A stretch of DNA of 56,547 nt from a virus: positions 1-56,547 of the IMG/VR virus record IMGVR_UViG_3300033388_006544. The stretch is one strand, 5' to 3'. A program made the position numbers and the translations under genes. Every line of letters begins with the position of its first letter. Position 1 is the stretch's first letter. Under the pieces are notes generated by a model. The model saw only the letters and a program-made list of their open reading frames with translations, was not told the origin of the DNA and made no database searches. Shown piece after piece: positions 1 through 8,974 of the stretch.

Positions 1-114
1 AAGACTCAAGAACCATCACCCACCGACTGGATGGCGAATGAGTTTGATAGAGGTGTTAAGGAAATAGAGCAAGCAAGGTTGAAGAAGAAAGAATCTCAAC
101 CCACCGAGGAAGGT
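1..114. repeat. Terminal overlap: identical to 56434-56547
   Basis: The first 114 bases are identical to the last 114 of the window. The reading frame of the giant polyvalent gene passes through the joint without a break and gains a proper start (GTG at 56323) upstream. The simplest reading is an assembly overlap from a circular or circularly permuted genome of about 56,433 bp. A true packaged terminal repeat would not normally fall inside a gene. Confidence 0.95.
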
Positions 115-3100
115 TCTACGCTCGGAGCTTTTGCAAAAACCGTTGGTCGTGTTCCTGAGAATCTTGCTGCCAATGCAATCATGGCAGCGCAGGGGCAGGC
201 TGGAGCTTCTGTGGCTGATAAAGGAATTGCAGATAAGTTCATTAACTGGGTCGAAAAGCGCAATCAAGAATTAGCCAAATCGTATGAAAAAACTGGGGAT
301 TTTATCCCTGGTCTTATTTCTAAAAAGGATGTTGCTGAACTGGGACCCAATCTTGCCTTTTCGGGTGTCTCGATGGCGGGAACTCTTGGAGGTGCTGCCG
401 CAACTGCTCTTGTTCCTGTACCAGGGGCAAGGGTAGCTGGTGCAATGGCTGGAGGTGCCGCCGCCGCCCATCGCATGGACAGCTATCAAACAATGAATAG
501 CTGGCTCAAGAAAAGAAATGAAGAAAATGTCAAGCTATTTGGGAAACCGATATCTATAGAAGAAGAAAATAAGTTTAAGAAAGAATTTAACGCACTCGCC
601 TCAGAGCACGGGTTGTGGGAGGCCGGACCAGAAGCGATAAGTAATGTTCTCGACTTAGCTCTTCTAACAGCAAAGAATCTTCCAGGGGCACGTTTCGTTC
701 CAAAAAAACTTATAAAGAAAATTGCAGGAAAAGCTTTGAAGGGTATCACTGGAAAGGCCGCAAAAAGTGCGGCCAGGATAGGCGGTGTTCTTGCCACCGA
801 AGGGACAACTGAAACCATTACACAGATGGGACAGCAGAGAGTTGAAGCTGAGGTTGAGGGTGGAGAAAAACGTCAATGGACAAGTGGAGAAGATCTGCTG
901 AAATCTGCCAAAGAAGTTTTACCACAAGTCCTCTTATTGACAGGTGTTATGGGTGCCGGTGGTGCTGCATATCGCAAAGCAACTCAAAAAGAAGGTGACG
1001 GTACAGGTAAACTCAAGCAATATATTCTTGATGGCATATCGGAAACGTACGACACCGGCGAAGTAGATACCGAAAAAACGGTCAGTTCGATTGCGGACGG
1101 ATACAGAAGCGGTCTTTTCGATGATAAAGACTTAGATGAATTGTCAAAAAAATATCCCGAGCTTAAAGAGGGAATAGCGGCCGGAAAAGAAACGGTAAGA
1201 ACTGATTTAATTAGAGACCAGCTATCTTCCGCTATAGACGAGGGTCTCACTACTGGAAAATTACAGGATGAACCTTTTACCGCAGAAAATGCTCTGGGCT
1301 TTGTTCGTTCAGGTCTGGATAATGGAATTTATAAAGACGAGGATATCGATGTATTAAAAGAAAAATATCCTGATCTTAGGCATGAGCTGAACACACTGAT
1401 TGCAGATAAAGTTACGACCGATGTAGTTGATAAGGCTGCTAAGGTTGAAACTGATACTGAGACGGAGAAAAAAAGATCACCCGAATATACCGAGGAAGAT
1501 GTCGAAGACGTTTATCTTAAGGCCAAAGAAAGGGTGAGAACGGAACCTTTAACTTTGAGCGAACTACAGCAGAGATTTAGAGAACGTCACAAGCGAGAAC
1601 TCACAAAGAAAGAAAATGAGAATCTTGAACGTCTTTATGAGAGGTCTAGAAAACGATCACAGAGAGTTAAGATCACCGAAGAGAAGAAAGAATCTGTTGC
1701 TCCTGAGGCTAGAGCTGAAAAAAAATTAGAGGAAGAACGGGCCTACGGGAAGTACAACCCCACATTACCTCCCGGTGCGGCTGAGGTACGCACAAAGGAG
1801 GGTCAAAGAACTTATCCCCGTGGTGCCAGTTTTGTCGCTGGAAAGGCAGCACCTGAAGATCTTATCATAGAATATAAGCCTATTCAGAGAAAAGTTGGTA
1901 AGAAGGTGTCGCCATGGCTTACATTGAACGGTGCAAAAAAAGCCTTAGAATCAGACAAGATGAAGGTGGCGGGTGTATCCCCGGATACTCATCATGTGGT
2001 TAAGATTGAGGGTGGATATCAGATTGAAGTAAAGCCTGTAGTAACGGCAAAGACCGAGACAGTAACAAAGCCCGTGACCACAGAACCGACCACAGAACCG
2101 ACCAAGGAGCCGACCACAGAACCGACCACAGAACCGACCAAGGAGCCGACCACAGAACCGACCAAGGAACCGACCAAGGAACCGACCAAGGAACCGACCA
2201 AGGAACCGACCAAGGAACCGAAGTCAACAGCTAAGCAGCCCTGGGAAACTTCCGACTTAGCCAACAGGCCAAACATTCCTACCAGCTATGTCCAAGCAAA
2301 AAAACAGGCAGGAGGGAAGTATAAGCTCTTCTTCACCGGGACAACAAGTGAAGTCTTCGAGGGCGAAACATTTGCATCGGCCTCGGAGGCACGATCATTC
2401 TTTAAGGTCCAGCAAGTAAAGGCGCAGGAGGCCGCCAGCGCTAAGCCTACCCAAAAGACGGAACAACAAAAGGCGAAGTCTCGTGTTATTGCCAACATTA
2501 AAGGCGAAAAGGGATCTTCTGAGATCATAAACGACTTGTCTTATATCGGTGCTAGTATAATTAAAAAAGGGTTTAAGTCTTTCAAAGCGTTCTCCTCTGA
2601 GATGAAGAGACAGTTTGGGGAGGTGTGGGGTAAGATCAAACCTCTAATGCGGAAGGCTTATTTTGGGGCTAAGAGGACATTAGGAAATGAACGGAAGGCT
2701 ATTCATACGGAGAAGCAGCCTCTCTTCGCAGAAGGTAGTACAAAAGGTAACGGCCTAACTGCTGATGCCGCAAAGGCAGAGATAGCAAAGCATATAGGAC
2801 AGAAAGCGGTAGATGCCTTAGAAAAATCGGGGAAGGTTATCTTCATAACACGTGAAGAGCAGGCCGACATAATCGGATACGCCAGGACAAGTAAGGATCA
2901 AGGTTTCTTCAGAGATGGCACTGTATATCTTGTGTCTGAGAATATAGAAGATGGTAAGGCTTGGGGCGTTCTGATGCACGAGCTTGGGGTCCACCTGGGG
3001 TACAACAAGATTTTTGGTGTAAAACTTGCCAAAGAAGTTTTTGCTGCCTTCGTAGCAAACAATGGAAAAATGACTCCATTGGGTAAAGCCGTGAGCCAAG

Positions 3101-6100
3101 CTATGCGCAGAGTGCCTTACGGAACACGGGCAGACCTTATTAATGAAGAGGCTGTAGCCTATTTCGCTGAAGAGCATGCGAATATAGACCTGCCTTTACA
3201 TCGGAAAATCATTGCACGTATGAGACTGTGGTCTGTCAAATATCTCGGTGTCAGTCCTGACATTTTCGTCATGGACGATTATGTGGCCCTGGCCGCAAGC
3301 GCTATGAGAGGTGAAATCAAAGAAGCGCACAAAATGCCTACGAAGATGGGAGAGAGTCGAGAGACTTTTTATTCTATGGAAGCTTGGCATGGCGGACCTC
3401 ACGCATTCGATAATTTTCAAATGGAGAAGTTGGGTACAGGTGAGGGTGCTCAGACCTTCGGTTGGGGTCTATATTTTACTGACAAGGAAGACATTGCCCG
3501 CAATTATGCGGAGATGGGAGTAGGCGCACAGTCATTTCTTTTCAACGGGAAGGTATCACCTGACAACTATAAAGCTCTTTCTATATACGAGAAACATGTA
3601 TTAAAAGTATTGATAGACGAAGGGAAGGTATCTGCCGATGAAAAAGCTATTGGTTTCATAGGTTTTTTTAATCAATATGGGACGGCTAAAGATATAAAAG
3701 ACGCTGCATCCATGGAGAGGTTACGTAAAAAAATAGAAAGTGATGGGATTGTTACTAATCCTTCCCGCAATCTTTATAAGGTGACACTGCATAAAGGTAA
3801 AACGCCAAGCGAATACAATTATATGAACTGGGAAGATAAGGTTTCTGTTTCACTGAGAAACAAAATTGAAGCACAAGCCCAAAAGGAAAAACTTGACATC
3901 GGAAGCAAGTTGGCGCTGGAAAGATATAGAAAGATAATAAAGAAATATGGAACTTTCCGCAATTTGATTCGTGAGGCAGCGAGTGGTAATAAAAAAGCCT
4001 ACCTAGATAAAGAAAAAGCAAAAAGTATAAGAACTCAGATGGGTCTATACGGTGTATTAGGTGGTGAGTATAACGCTGGTTCACTCTACGCTAAGTTGGC
4101 GGAAAAGTTAGGTTCAGATAAAGAAGCATCACTCTTTCTTCTCCGAGCCGGTATCGATGGAATAAAATACCAGGCAGGTTCATTGAGCGGACAAGAAGAA
4201 AAAGGTGTATTCAACTATGTGGTTTTCGACGAGAATGCTATTACCGTGGATGAGCATACTCGCTACTCTCAAGCGGAACAGCAAGAGATAAATAAGTTCT
4301 CCGTACCAAATATGCCAGTCGAAGAAGCAAAGAAAAAGATCATAAACAACCCTAACTTTAGGAAATGGTTTGGTGGTAGCAAAGTAGTCGACAAAGAAGG
4401 TGAGCCTCTTGTTGTTTATCATGGGACTAATAAAGATTTTACTGAATTTAAATTAACCGTTGGGAAAAATTCTAACTTATTCGGGTCTTGGGATGTAAGT
4501 AGGGCTGGATTTTTCTTTGCTAAAGAAAAAAAATATGCTGAAGGGTTTGGAACAAACGTACTCCCCTTGTACTTATCTATAAAAAATCCAATTAATCTTT
4601 TAAATGATTTTTCGGCAGAGGATCTCGATGGATTAGAAAAAGAGGGGATAAATCTCCGATGGTTGCTACAATATGATGAAGAAAATATCTGGGAGCTATT
4701 TGATGATGAAGATGGCAAGGCATTCGTTGAAGCATTGAAGAAGCTTGGTTACGATGGAGTTATTCTTCCTGAATTTAATGCTGAAACTAACGAAGAGAGT
4801 AAAACTTTTATTGCTTTCGACCCCACCCAAATAAAGTCAGTCTTTAATACAGGAACTTTCGACCAGACAAATGCCGACATTCGCTACTCTACGGCAGAGA
4901 AAAAAGATCTCCAGTCCTGGGCCGACAACCTCATCAAGAGCGCAAAGGACAATGGAGAAATTGTACGAAAAGTAGATCCCGTTAAAGTAAATGAATACAT
5001 AGCCAACAGAAAGACAAATAGAAACATAAAGCTTGCGGCAACGTCAAACTTAAAACGGGTTATGTCAGAGATAGCGGAGGGAATAGATAAATATCTTGGC
5101 TCCATCTCAACTAGGTTGGGACAAATTAGTCCAAAAATAAAAGCAAAGTTGAGACGTTTAGACTTTGACATTAACACAAAATATAATGCCGACGTTAAGT
5201 TGATAAAGCCCCTTCTTCTTAAGGCTAAGAAGATGAGCAGGGAAGACTTTGCTGATTGGGATTACGCAAGAAAGAATTCCGACGTTGCAAAGATCAACGA
5301 GCTTGTAGACAAATACGATATGCGCAAAGAATACACAGCATATCGTGAAGTCCTTGCCCGCCTAAGAATGGAGGGGATAGATGTCGGACTGGACATTGGA
5401 GAAATAGAAGAATACGCTCCAAGGATATTGAAAGATTCTGAGGGTTTCTTGACTGCTATAGGAAAAGACAAGGAATGGCCTTTGTATTCCAGGCAACTCC
5501 AGGAACGTGCGAGAGAGCTTGGTATCTCTGTAGCAGAGATGCCAAGTGACATAAAGGCGGACATTATATCTAACACAATCTTGGGTGGATGGAGCGGCCT
5601 GTCGGGTGTGCCTGCGACTAAACAACGTAAATTAAAGAAGATACCTCCAGAGCTCAACCAGTATTATATGGACTCTGACAGTGCCCTGATACAACATCTG
5701 CATAGTATGAGAAAAGGTATCGAGGCGAGAAAATTCTTTGGCAAGATACCCAAAAAGGTAGCCGAGATGAGGACGAGGCTGCACAACGCTCAGTCTAAAA
5801 TAAGAGAAATAACGGAGCAGCTAAAAACCGGACTGTCCCCAGAAGAAGCGAAAAAAATAAGGAAACGTCGTAGCCGATATGTTGGACTCGAAAAGGCATA
5901 CACTGCTTATATCGCAAAGTATGCCACACAGAGAGACTATACCAACAATATAGGCGCTTATGTTTTGGAGTTGATCGAGGCCGGAGAGATCAGTCCACGT
6001 CACGAGCGTATCGTGAATGAGATACTGAACGCAAGGTTCCATGAAGCCGGAACACGGGGACTTATACAGAGCTATAAAAATATATCATATATTGATACCA

Positions 6101-7704
6101 TGGGTTCCCCGATATCCGCACTTACGCAGATTGGCGACCTTTGTTGGGCCGCATACGAAGATGGCCTCGTTAATCTCATGAAACACATTGGTAGGTCTAT
6201 TACCAAAAAAGTAAAAATAACCAGAGAGGACGTTGGTGTCGACAGAATTGCTCAAGAATTTGCTGACGAGGGTATGTTGGGCAAGGCTGTCACGACTGTA
6301 TTTAAGGTGGTAGGCCTTGAGAAAATTGATGCAATAGGGAAAGAGTCTCTAATGTCTGCGGCTTTAGCTAAGTATCAGAAGCAAGCCAAGAAAGACTCTG
6401 GTAAACTCAAGAAAGAACTGATGCCAATATTTGAACTCGAAACCGATAGCGTTATCGAAGATCTTCAGAGTGGTGAGATAACAGAGAACGTTAAACTTCT
6501 TGTTTACAGTAGACTCCTCGACTTTCAGCCGGTGGGGTTATCTGAGATGCCCCAGAAATATCTGGATGCTGGCAATGGTAGACTATTTTATATGCTCAAA
6601 ACTTTTACTTTGAAAGTGTTCGATGTCTTTAGAAACGAATCGTATTACAAGATAAAAAATGGTGATCGTGCAGAAAAGAAACAGGGTCTGATAAATCTTA
6701 TTAAGCTTTCGATGCTATTCGTTCTCGCTAATGTTGGGGCAGATGAACTGAAGGACTGGGTACTTGGACGTAAAACAGATTTCTCGGACAGGATGATCGA
6801 CAACCTCCTCCGTTTAGTAGGTGTCTCTAAGTTCGTTACATGGAAGGCCAGGACAGAAGGTGTCGGTAGTGCCTTGTCAAGACAGATATTGCCACCGTTC
6901 AAATTCATCGACTCTTTAGGCAAAGACATTATCACAGCGGGAGATGAGAAGGGACTTGAGATGTTAGGGTCTGTGCCTGTGGTAGGGAAGCTTGCCTACT
7001 GGCATATAGGCAGGGGCGTCAAAAAAAGAGAAGACCTGTGGAACAGACGGCTAAGGAAGCGAAAAGCGAAGCTGAATAAGATAGGGGAAGGTTTCGAAAA
7101 AACTAAGAATAAAGATGCTTACAGGCGTAAACACTGGGAGGAACTTGCAGAACTGCAAGGAATCAAAACATTGCAGTCTAAAATAAATAAAAACAGAATT
7201 ATTATAAATAAATTAAAAAGTAAAGAGGAAACACCAACCAGTAAAAAAGAGATCCAGAGACTTGAGGTTGAAAGAACCGAAAAGATCAGAGCTTTCTTAA
7301 AAGGAGATGTTAAGTTTGTTGATAAGGGAGATACTATCTGGAGCGGTGTCTTTGGCACTACCGCAACACCGGACCAGACCCAATCTGAAATCAGTCGTCT
7401 TGTGAAAGCTGAAATATTACCTATCTCAAAGAAGCCGTCCAGAACTATAAATGCTGGTTATGGAATTAAGGCAACTCTGAGCGACGATCAATACAGCAAA
7501 TATAGGACAGATGTTAATACGATAAATAAAAGAGCTATTGACAGATTGATGTCTCAGTCTGGATGGCAAAGATGGAGCGACAAAAAGAAGGCCTTTGCTA
7601 TTAAGGTTGTGATTAATCAGGGCAGAAAGATTGTGCGAGATCGTCTAAAGACGACAATACTGAAAGCAAAAATAGAGGAGAAGAGGCGGAGCGGTAAAAA
7701 ATAA
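1..7704 (+). CDS. Giant polyvalent virion protein (zincin and two ART domains), main part
   Basis: This is the bulk of a 2604-residue protein whose first residues are encoded at 56323-56547. The ATG at 31 is internal (residue 48). Seen, in full-length numbering: Gly/Ala-rich hydrophobic stretches near 155-195 and 345-360; a charged region; a Thr-Glu-Pro repeat (about 730-777); a zinc metallopeptidase motif HELGVH (H1030, E1031, H1035); a first ADP-ribosyltransferase-like domain opening AWHGGPHAF (H1167) and ending near 1457; and a second opening VVYHGT (H1511) and ending near 1669. Both ART-like domains finish in a RYS motif. A long helical C-terminal part follows. Large polyvalent proteins of this kind are known in phages and conjugative elements and are thought to be delivered into the host with the DNA. 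The position after other large virion genes fits. The domain calls are motif-based; catalysis is inferred. Confidence 0.85.
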   Translation, partial: KTQEPSPTDWMANEFDRGVKEIEQARLKKKESQPTEEGSTLGAFAKTVGRVPENLAANAIMAAQGQAGASVADKGIADKFINWVEKRNQELAKSYEKTGDFIPGLISKKDVAELGPNLAFSGVSMAGTLGGAAATALVPVPGARVAGAMAGGAAAAHRMDSYQTMNSWLKKRNEENVKLFGKPISIEEENKFKKEFNALASEHGLWEAGPEAISNVLDLALLTAKNLPGARFVPKKLIKKIAGKALKGITGKAAKSAARIGGVLATEGTTETITQMGQQRVEAEVEGGEKRQWTSGEDLLKSAKEVLPQVLLLTGVMGAGGAAYRKATQKEGDGTGKLKQYILDGISETYDTGEVDTEKTVSSIADGYRSGLFDDKDLDELSKKYPELKEGIAAGKETVRTDLIRDQLSSAIDEGLTTGKLQDEPFTAENALGFVRSGLDNGIYKDEDIDVLKEKYPDLRHELNTLIADKVTTDVVDKAAKVETDTETEKKRSPEYTEEDVEDVYLKAKERVRTEPLTLSELQQRFRERHKRELTKKENENLERLYERSRKRSQRVKITEEKKESVAPEARAEKKLEEERAYGKYNPTLPPGAAEVRTKEGQRTYPRGASFVAGKAAPEDLIIEYKPIQRKVGKKVSPWLTLNGAKKALESDKMKVAGVSPDTHHVVKIEGGYQIEVKPVVTAKTETVTKPVTTEPTTEPTKEPTTEPTTEPTKEPTTEPTKEPTKEPTKEPTKEPTKEPKSTAKQPWETSDLANRPNIPTSYVQAKKQAGGKYKLFFTGTTSEVFEGETFASASEARSFFKVQQVKAQEAASAKPTQKTEQQKAKSRVIANIKGEKGSSEIINDLSYIGASIIKKGFKSFKAFSSEMKRQFGEVWGKIKPLMRKAYFGAKRTLGNERKAIHTEKQPLFAEGSTKGNGLTADAAKAEIAKHIGQKAVDALEKSGKVIFITREEQADIIGYARTSKDQGFFRDGTVYLVSENIEDGKAWGVLMHELGVHLGYNKIFGVKLAKEVFAAFVANNGKMTPLGKAVSQAMRRVPYGTRADLINEEAVAYFAEEHANIDLPLHRKIIARMRLWSVKYLGVSPDIFVMDDYVALAASAMRGEIKEAHKMPTKMGESRETFYSMEAWHGGPHAFDNFQMEKLGTGEGAQTFGWGLYFTDKEDIARNYAEMGVGAQSFLFNGKVSPDNYKALSIYEKHVLKVLIDEGKVSADEKAIGFIGFFNQYGTAKDIKDAASMERLRKKIESDGIVTNPSRNLYKVTLHKGKTPSEYNYMNWEDKVSVSLRNKIEAQAQKEKLDIGSKLALERYRKIIKKYGTFRNLIREAASGNKKAYLDKEKAKSIRTQMGLYGVLGGEYNAGSLYAKLAEKLGSDKEASLFLLRAGIDGIKYQAGSLSGQEEKGVFNYVVFDENAITVDEHTRYSQAEQQEINKFSVPNMPVEEAKKKIINNPNFRKWFGGSKVVDKEGEPLVVYHGTNKDFTEFKLTVGKNSNLFGSWDVSRAGFFFAKEKKYAEGFGTNVLPLYLSIKNPINLLNDFSAEDLDGLEKEGINLRWLLQYDEENIWELFDDEDGKAFVEALKKLGYDGVILPEFNAETNEESKTFIAFDPTQIKSVFNTGTFDQTNADIRYSTAEKKDLQSWADNLIKSAKDNGEIVRKVDPVKVNEYIANRKTNRNIKLAATSNLKRVMSEIAEGIDKYLGSISTRLGQISPKIKAKLRRLDFDINTKYNADVKLIKPLLLKAKKMSREDFADWDYARKNSDVAKINELVDKYDMRKEYTAYREVLARLRMEGIDVGLDIGEIEEYAPRILKDSEGFLTAIGKDKEWPLYSRQLQERARELGISVAEMPSDIKADIISNTILGGWSGLSGVPATKQRKLKKIPPELNQYYMDSDSALIQHLHSMRKGIEARKFFGKIPKKVAEMRTRLHNAQSKIREITEQLKTGLSPEEAKKIRKRRSRYVGLEKAYTAYIAKYATQRDYTNNIGAYVLELIEAGEISPRHERIVNEILNARFHEAGTRGLIQSYKNISYIDTMGSPISALTQIGDLCWAAYEDGLVNLMKHIGRSITKKVKITREDVGVDRIAQEFADEGMLGKAVTTVFKVVGLEKIDAIGKESLMSAALAKYQKQAKKDSGKLKKELMPIFELETDSVIEDLQSGEITENVKLLVYSRLLDFQPVGLSEMPQKYLDAGNGRLFYMLKTFTLKVFDVFRNESYYKIKNGDRAEKKQGLINLIKLSMLFVLANVGADELKDWVLGRKTDFSDRMIDNLLRLVGVSKFVTWKARTEGVGSALSRQILPPFKFIDSLGKDIITAGDEKGLEMLGSVPVVGKLAYWHIGRGVKKREDLWNRRLRKRKAKLNKIGEGFEKTKNKDAYRRKHWEELAELQGIKTLQSKINKNRIIINKLKSKEETPTSKKEIQRLEVERTEKIRAFLKGDVKFVDKGDTIWSGVFGTTATPDQTQSEISRLVKAEILPISKKPSRTINAGYGIKATLSDDQYSKYRTDVNTINKRAIDRLMSQSGWQRWSDKKKAFAIKVVINQGRKIVRDRLKTTILKAKIEEKRRSGKK
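2077..2220. repeat. Twelve in-frame 12-bp repeats coding Thr-Thr/Lys-Glu-Pro
   Basis: Twelve exact 12-nt units code the tetrapeptide T-(T or K)-E-P inside the polyvalent gene. The last five units (2161-2220) are identical at the DNA level, so copy number probably changes by slippage. The product would be an extended, protease-tolerant linker between the N-terminal part and the zincin/ART part. The long minus-strand ORFs here are shadows of the repeat. Confidence 0.95.
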
Positions 7705-7747
7705 CACAGGTTATCTCATCTGATAAGATGCTTAGAACCAGAAATTG

Positions 7748-7756
7748 TGATATAAT
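7748..7756 (+). promoter_or_regulatory. Extended -10 promoter candidate
   Basis: TGATATAAT is an extended -10 element (TG, one base, TATAAT at 7751-7756). It lies in the 79-bp gap after the polyvalent gene and 28 bp before the next start. No good -35 is visible, which is common for extended -10 promoters. A short inverted repeat (TTATC/GATAA, about 7711-7726) precedes it. This could give the tail-fibre genes their own transcription. Confidence 0.5.
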
Positions 7757-7783
7757 ATTATGGATATAAAAAGGAGAAAATAG

Positions 7784-8203
7784 ATGGCAGGCTCAACTAC
7801 TGTTACTTTTGGAAAGATAGACACTCCGTATGCTGGGACTCACGGTCTGGTCAAAGTAGAGATTAACTGGGTTGCAGATAGCGGTGATGGATCTGTGCCG
7901 GACGGCGTGTTCGATGCAACTAAGACTATTCGACTCTTGGGCAGGTATTGCGTGCTCGCTGTCACTGATCCGGGACCTGTTGCTCCTACCGACAATTACG
8001 ATATCACTATTGAAGATGAATATGGGTGCGATATTTTTGGTGGACAATTATCTAACAGGGATGGCGCAAACTCCGAACAAGCACTCCCGAATATAGGCGG
8101 AGCTTATGGTGGAAGACCTTGCGCAGGAGTCCTTACATTTAAACTTGCCAACAACAGTGTCCATTCGGCCACCGGCAAATGCGTTCTCTATTTTGAGATA
8201 TAA
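7784..8203 (+). CDS. Small beta-rich virion-type protein
   Basis: 139 residues, rich in Thr, Gly, Val and Asp, with alternating hydrophobic residues and no membrane segment or signal peptide. A strong AAAAGGAG ribosome site lies before the ATG. It is the first gene of a cluster (7784-11630) of fibre-like proteins, which suggests a small fibre-associated or baseplate-like component. I do not recognise a family; the role is inferred from position and composition only. Confidence 0.65.
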   Translation: MAGSTTVTFGKIDTPYAGTHGLVKVEINWVADSGDGSVPDGVFDATKTIRLLGRYCVLAVTDPGPVAPTDNYDITIEDEYGCDIFGGQLSNRDGANSEQALPNIGGAYGGRPCAGVLTFKLANNSVHSATGKCVLYFEI

Positions 8204-8215
8204 GGGGCAAACGAT

Positions 8216-8974
8216 ATGATGCGTATATATGGAGGGCTTGCCCCTGGCGGATCGGCCGAGGCTGAAGATGTAAACTTTACTCCCAGTGGTGGGGTAGCTG
8301 CCACTGATGTGCAAGCTGCTATCGAGGAGCTTGATACCGAGAAGAATCAGCTTGAGAACGACGAGTGGATGACTGGCGATAACTTCGCTGGCACTGGCGT
8401 CATCGATATGTTTAAGGTCAACACCGATGATGAGATTGACTGCGGTGGGACCCTTAAACTGGGACCGATAGAATCTGAGGTTGATAGTGGAGCGATTGTA
8501 TTATTTAATCTTCCGATATCGGCTAGCCCGGCGGCGGGGACAGAACAGTCGGGGGCAATTGAGATCGATGGCGACAACATCTTTAAGTTTTACGCCGAGG
8601 CCGATGGTGCCGGTGGTGTAAAAAACAGGCATGTCGAGCAAGACGGAGATAAAGCCACAACTACCGATGCTACTGTGACCACTTGCGGCGTCGTGACCTT
8701 GGCCGCTTCAACTGTATATCGGATAGAAGCTACTGTCATCGGTAGGGAAACGGATAATAGCAATAGGGCCTTGTATCATCTAGAAGGACTGTTTTATAGG
8801 GCCTCCGGTGGAGCAGTGCAGGAAGGAACGACTACAAGCTTGACCACTATTGAGAGTGATGGGTCGTGGGCCTGTGTTTTTGATATCAGCACTAACGATG
8901 TCCGAGTCAGAGTAACGGGATCAGCAACGACTATTAACTGGTCTTCTGTAATAACTATCAATAAGGTAGGATAA
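8216..8974 (+). CDS. Tail fibre-like protein
   Basis: 252 residues. The N-terminal part contains an ATDVQAAIEELD segment, a pattern often found near the N-terminus of phage tail fibres and collagen-like virion proteins, where a short coiled region begins trimer assembly. The rest is Thr/Gly/Asp-rich and beta-like. Its TAA overlaps the ATG of the next gene (TAATG), indicating translational coupling to the beta-helix protein. Most likely a fibre or a fibre adaptor; the receptor is unknown. Confidence 0.65.
   Translation: MMRIYGGLAPGGSAEAEDVNFTPSGGVAATDVQAAIEELDTEKNQLENDEWMTGDNFAGTGVIDMFKVNTDDEIDCGGTLKLGPIESEVDSGAIVLFNLPISASPAAGTEQSGAIEIDGDNIFKFYAEADGAGGVKNRHVEQDGDKATTTDATVTTCGVVTLAASTVYRIEATVIGRETDNSNRALYHLEGLFYRASGGAVQEGTTTSLTTIESDGSWACVFDISTNDVRVRVTGSATTINWSSVITINKVG

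Noticed and set aside
1-114. Phage direct terminal repeat like that of T7
   Set aside because: It is only 114 bp, lies inside a coding frame and matches an assembly overlap of a circular or permuted genome.
2000-2276. Two minus-strand ORFs rich in Val-Pro-Trp-Ser or Gly-Ser-Leu-Val repeats
   Set aside because: They are shadows of the Thr-Glu-Pro coding repeat in the polyvalent gene.
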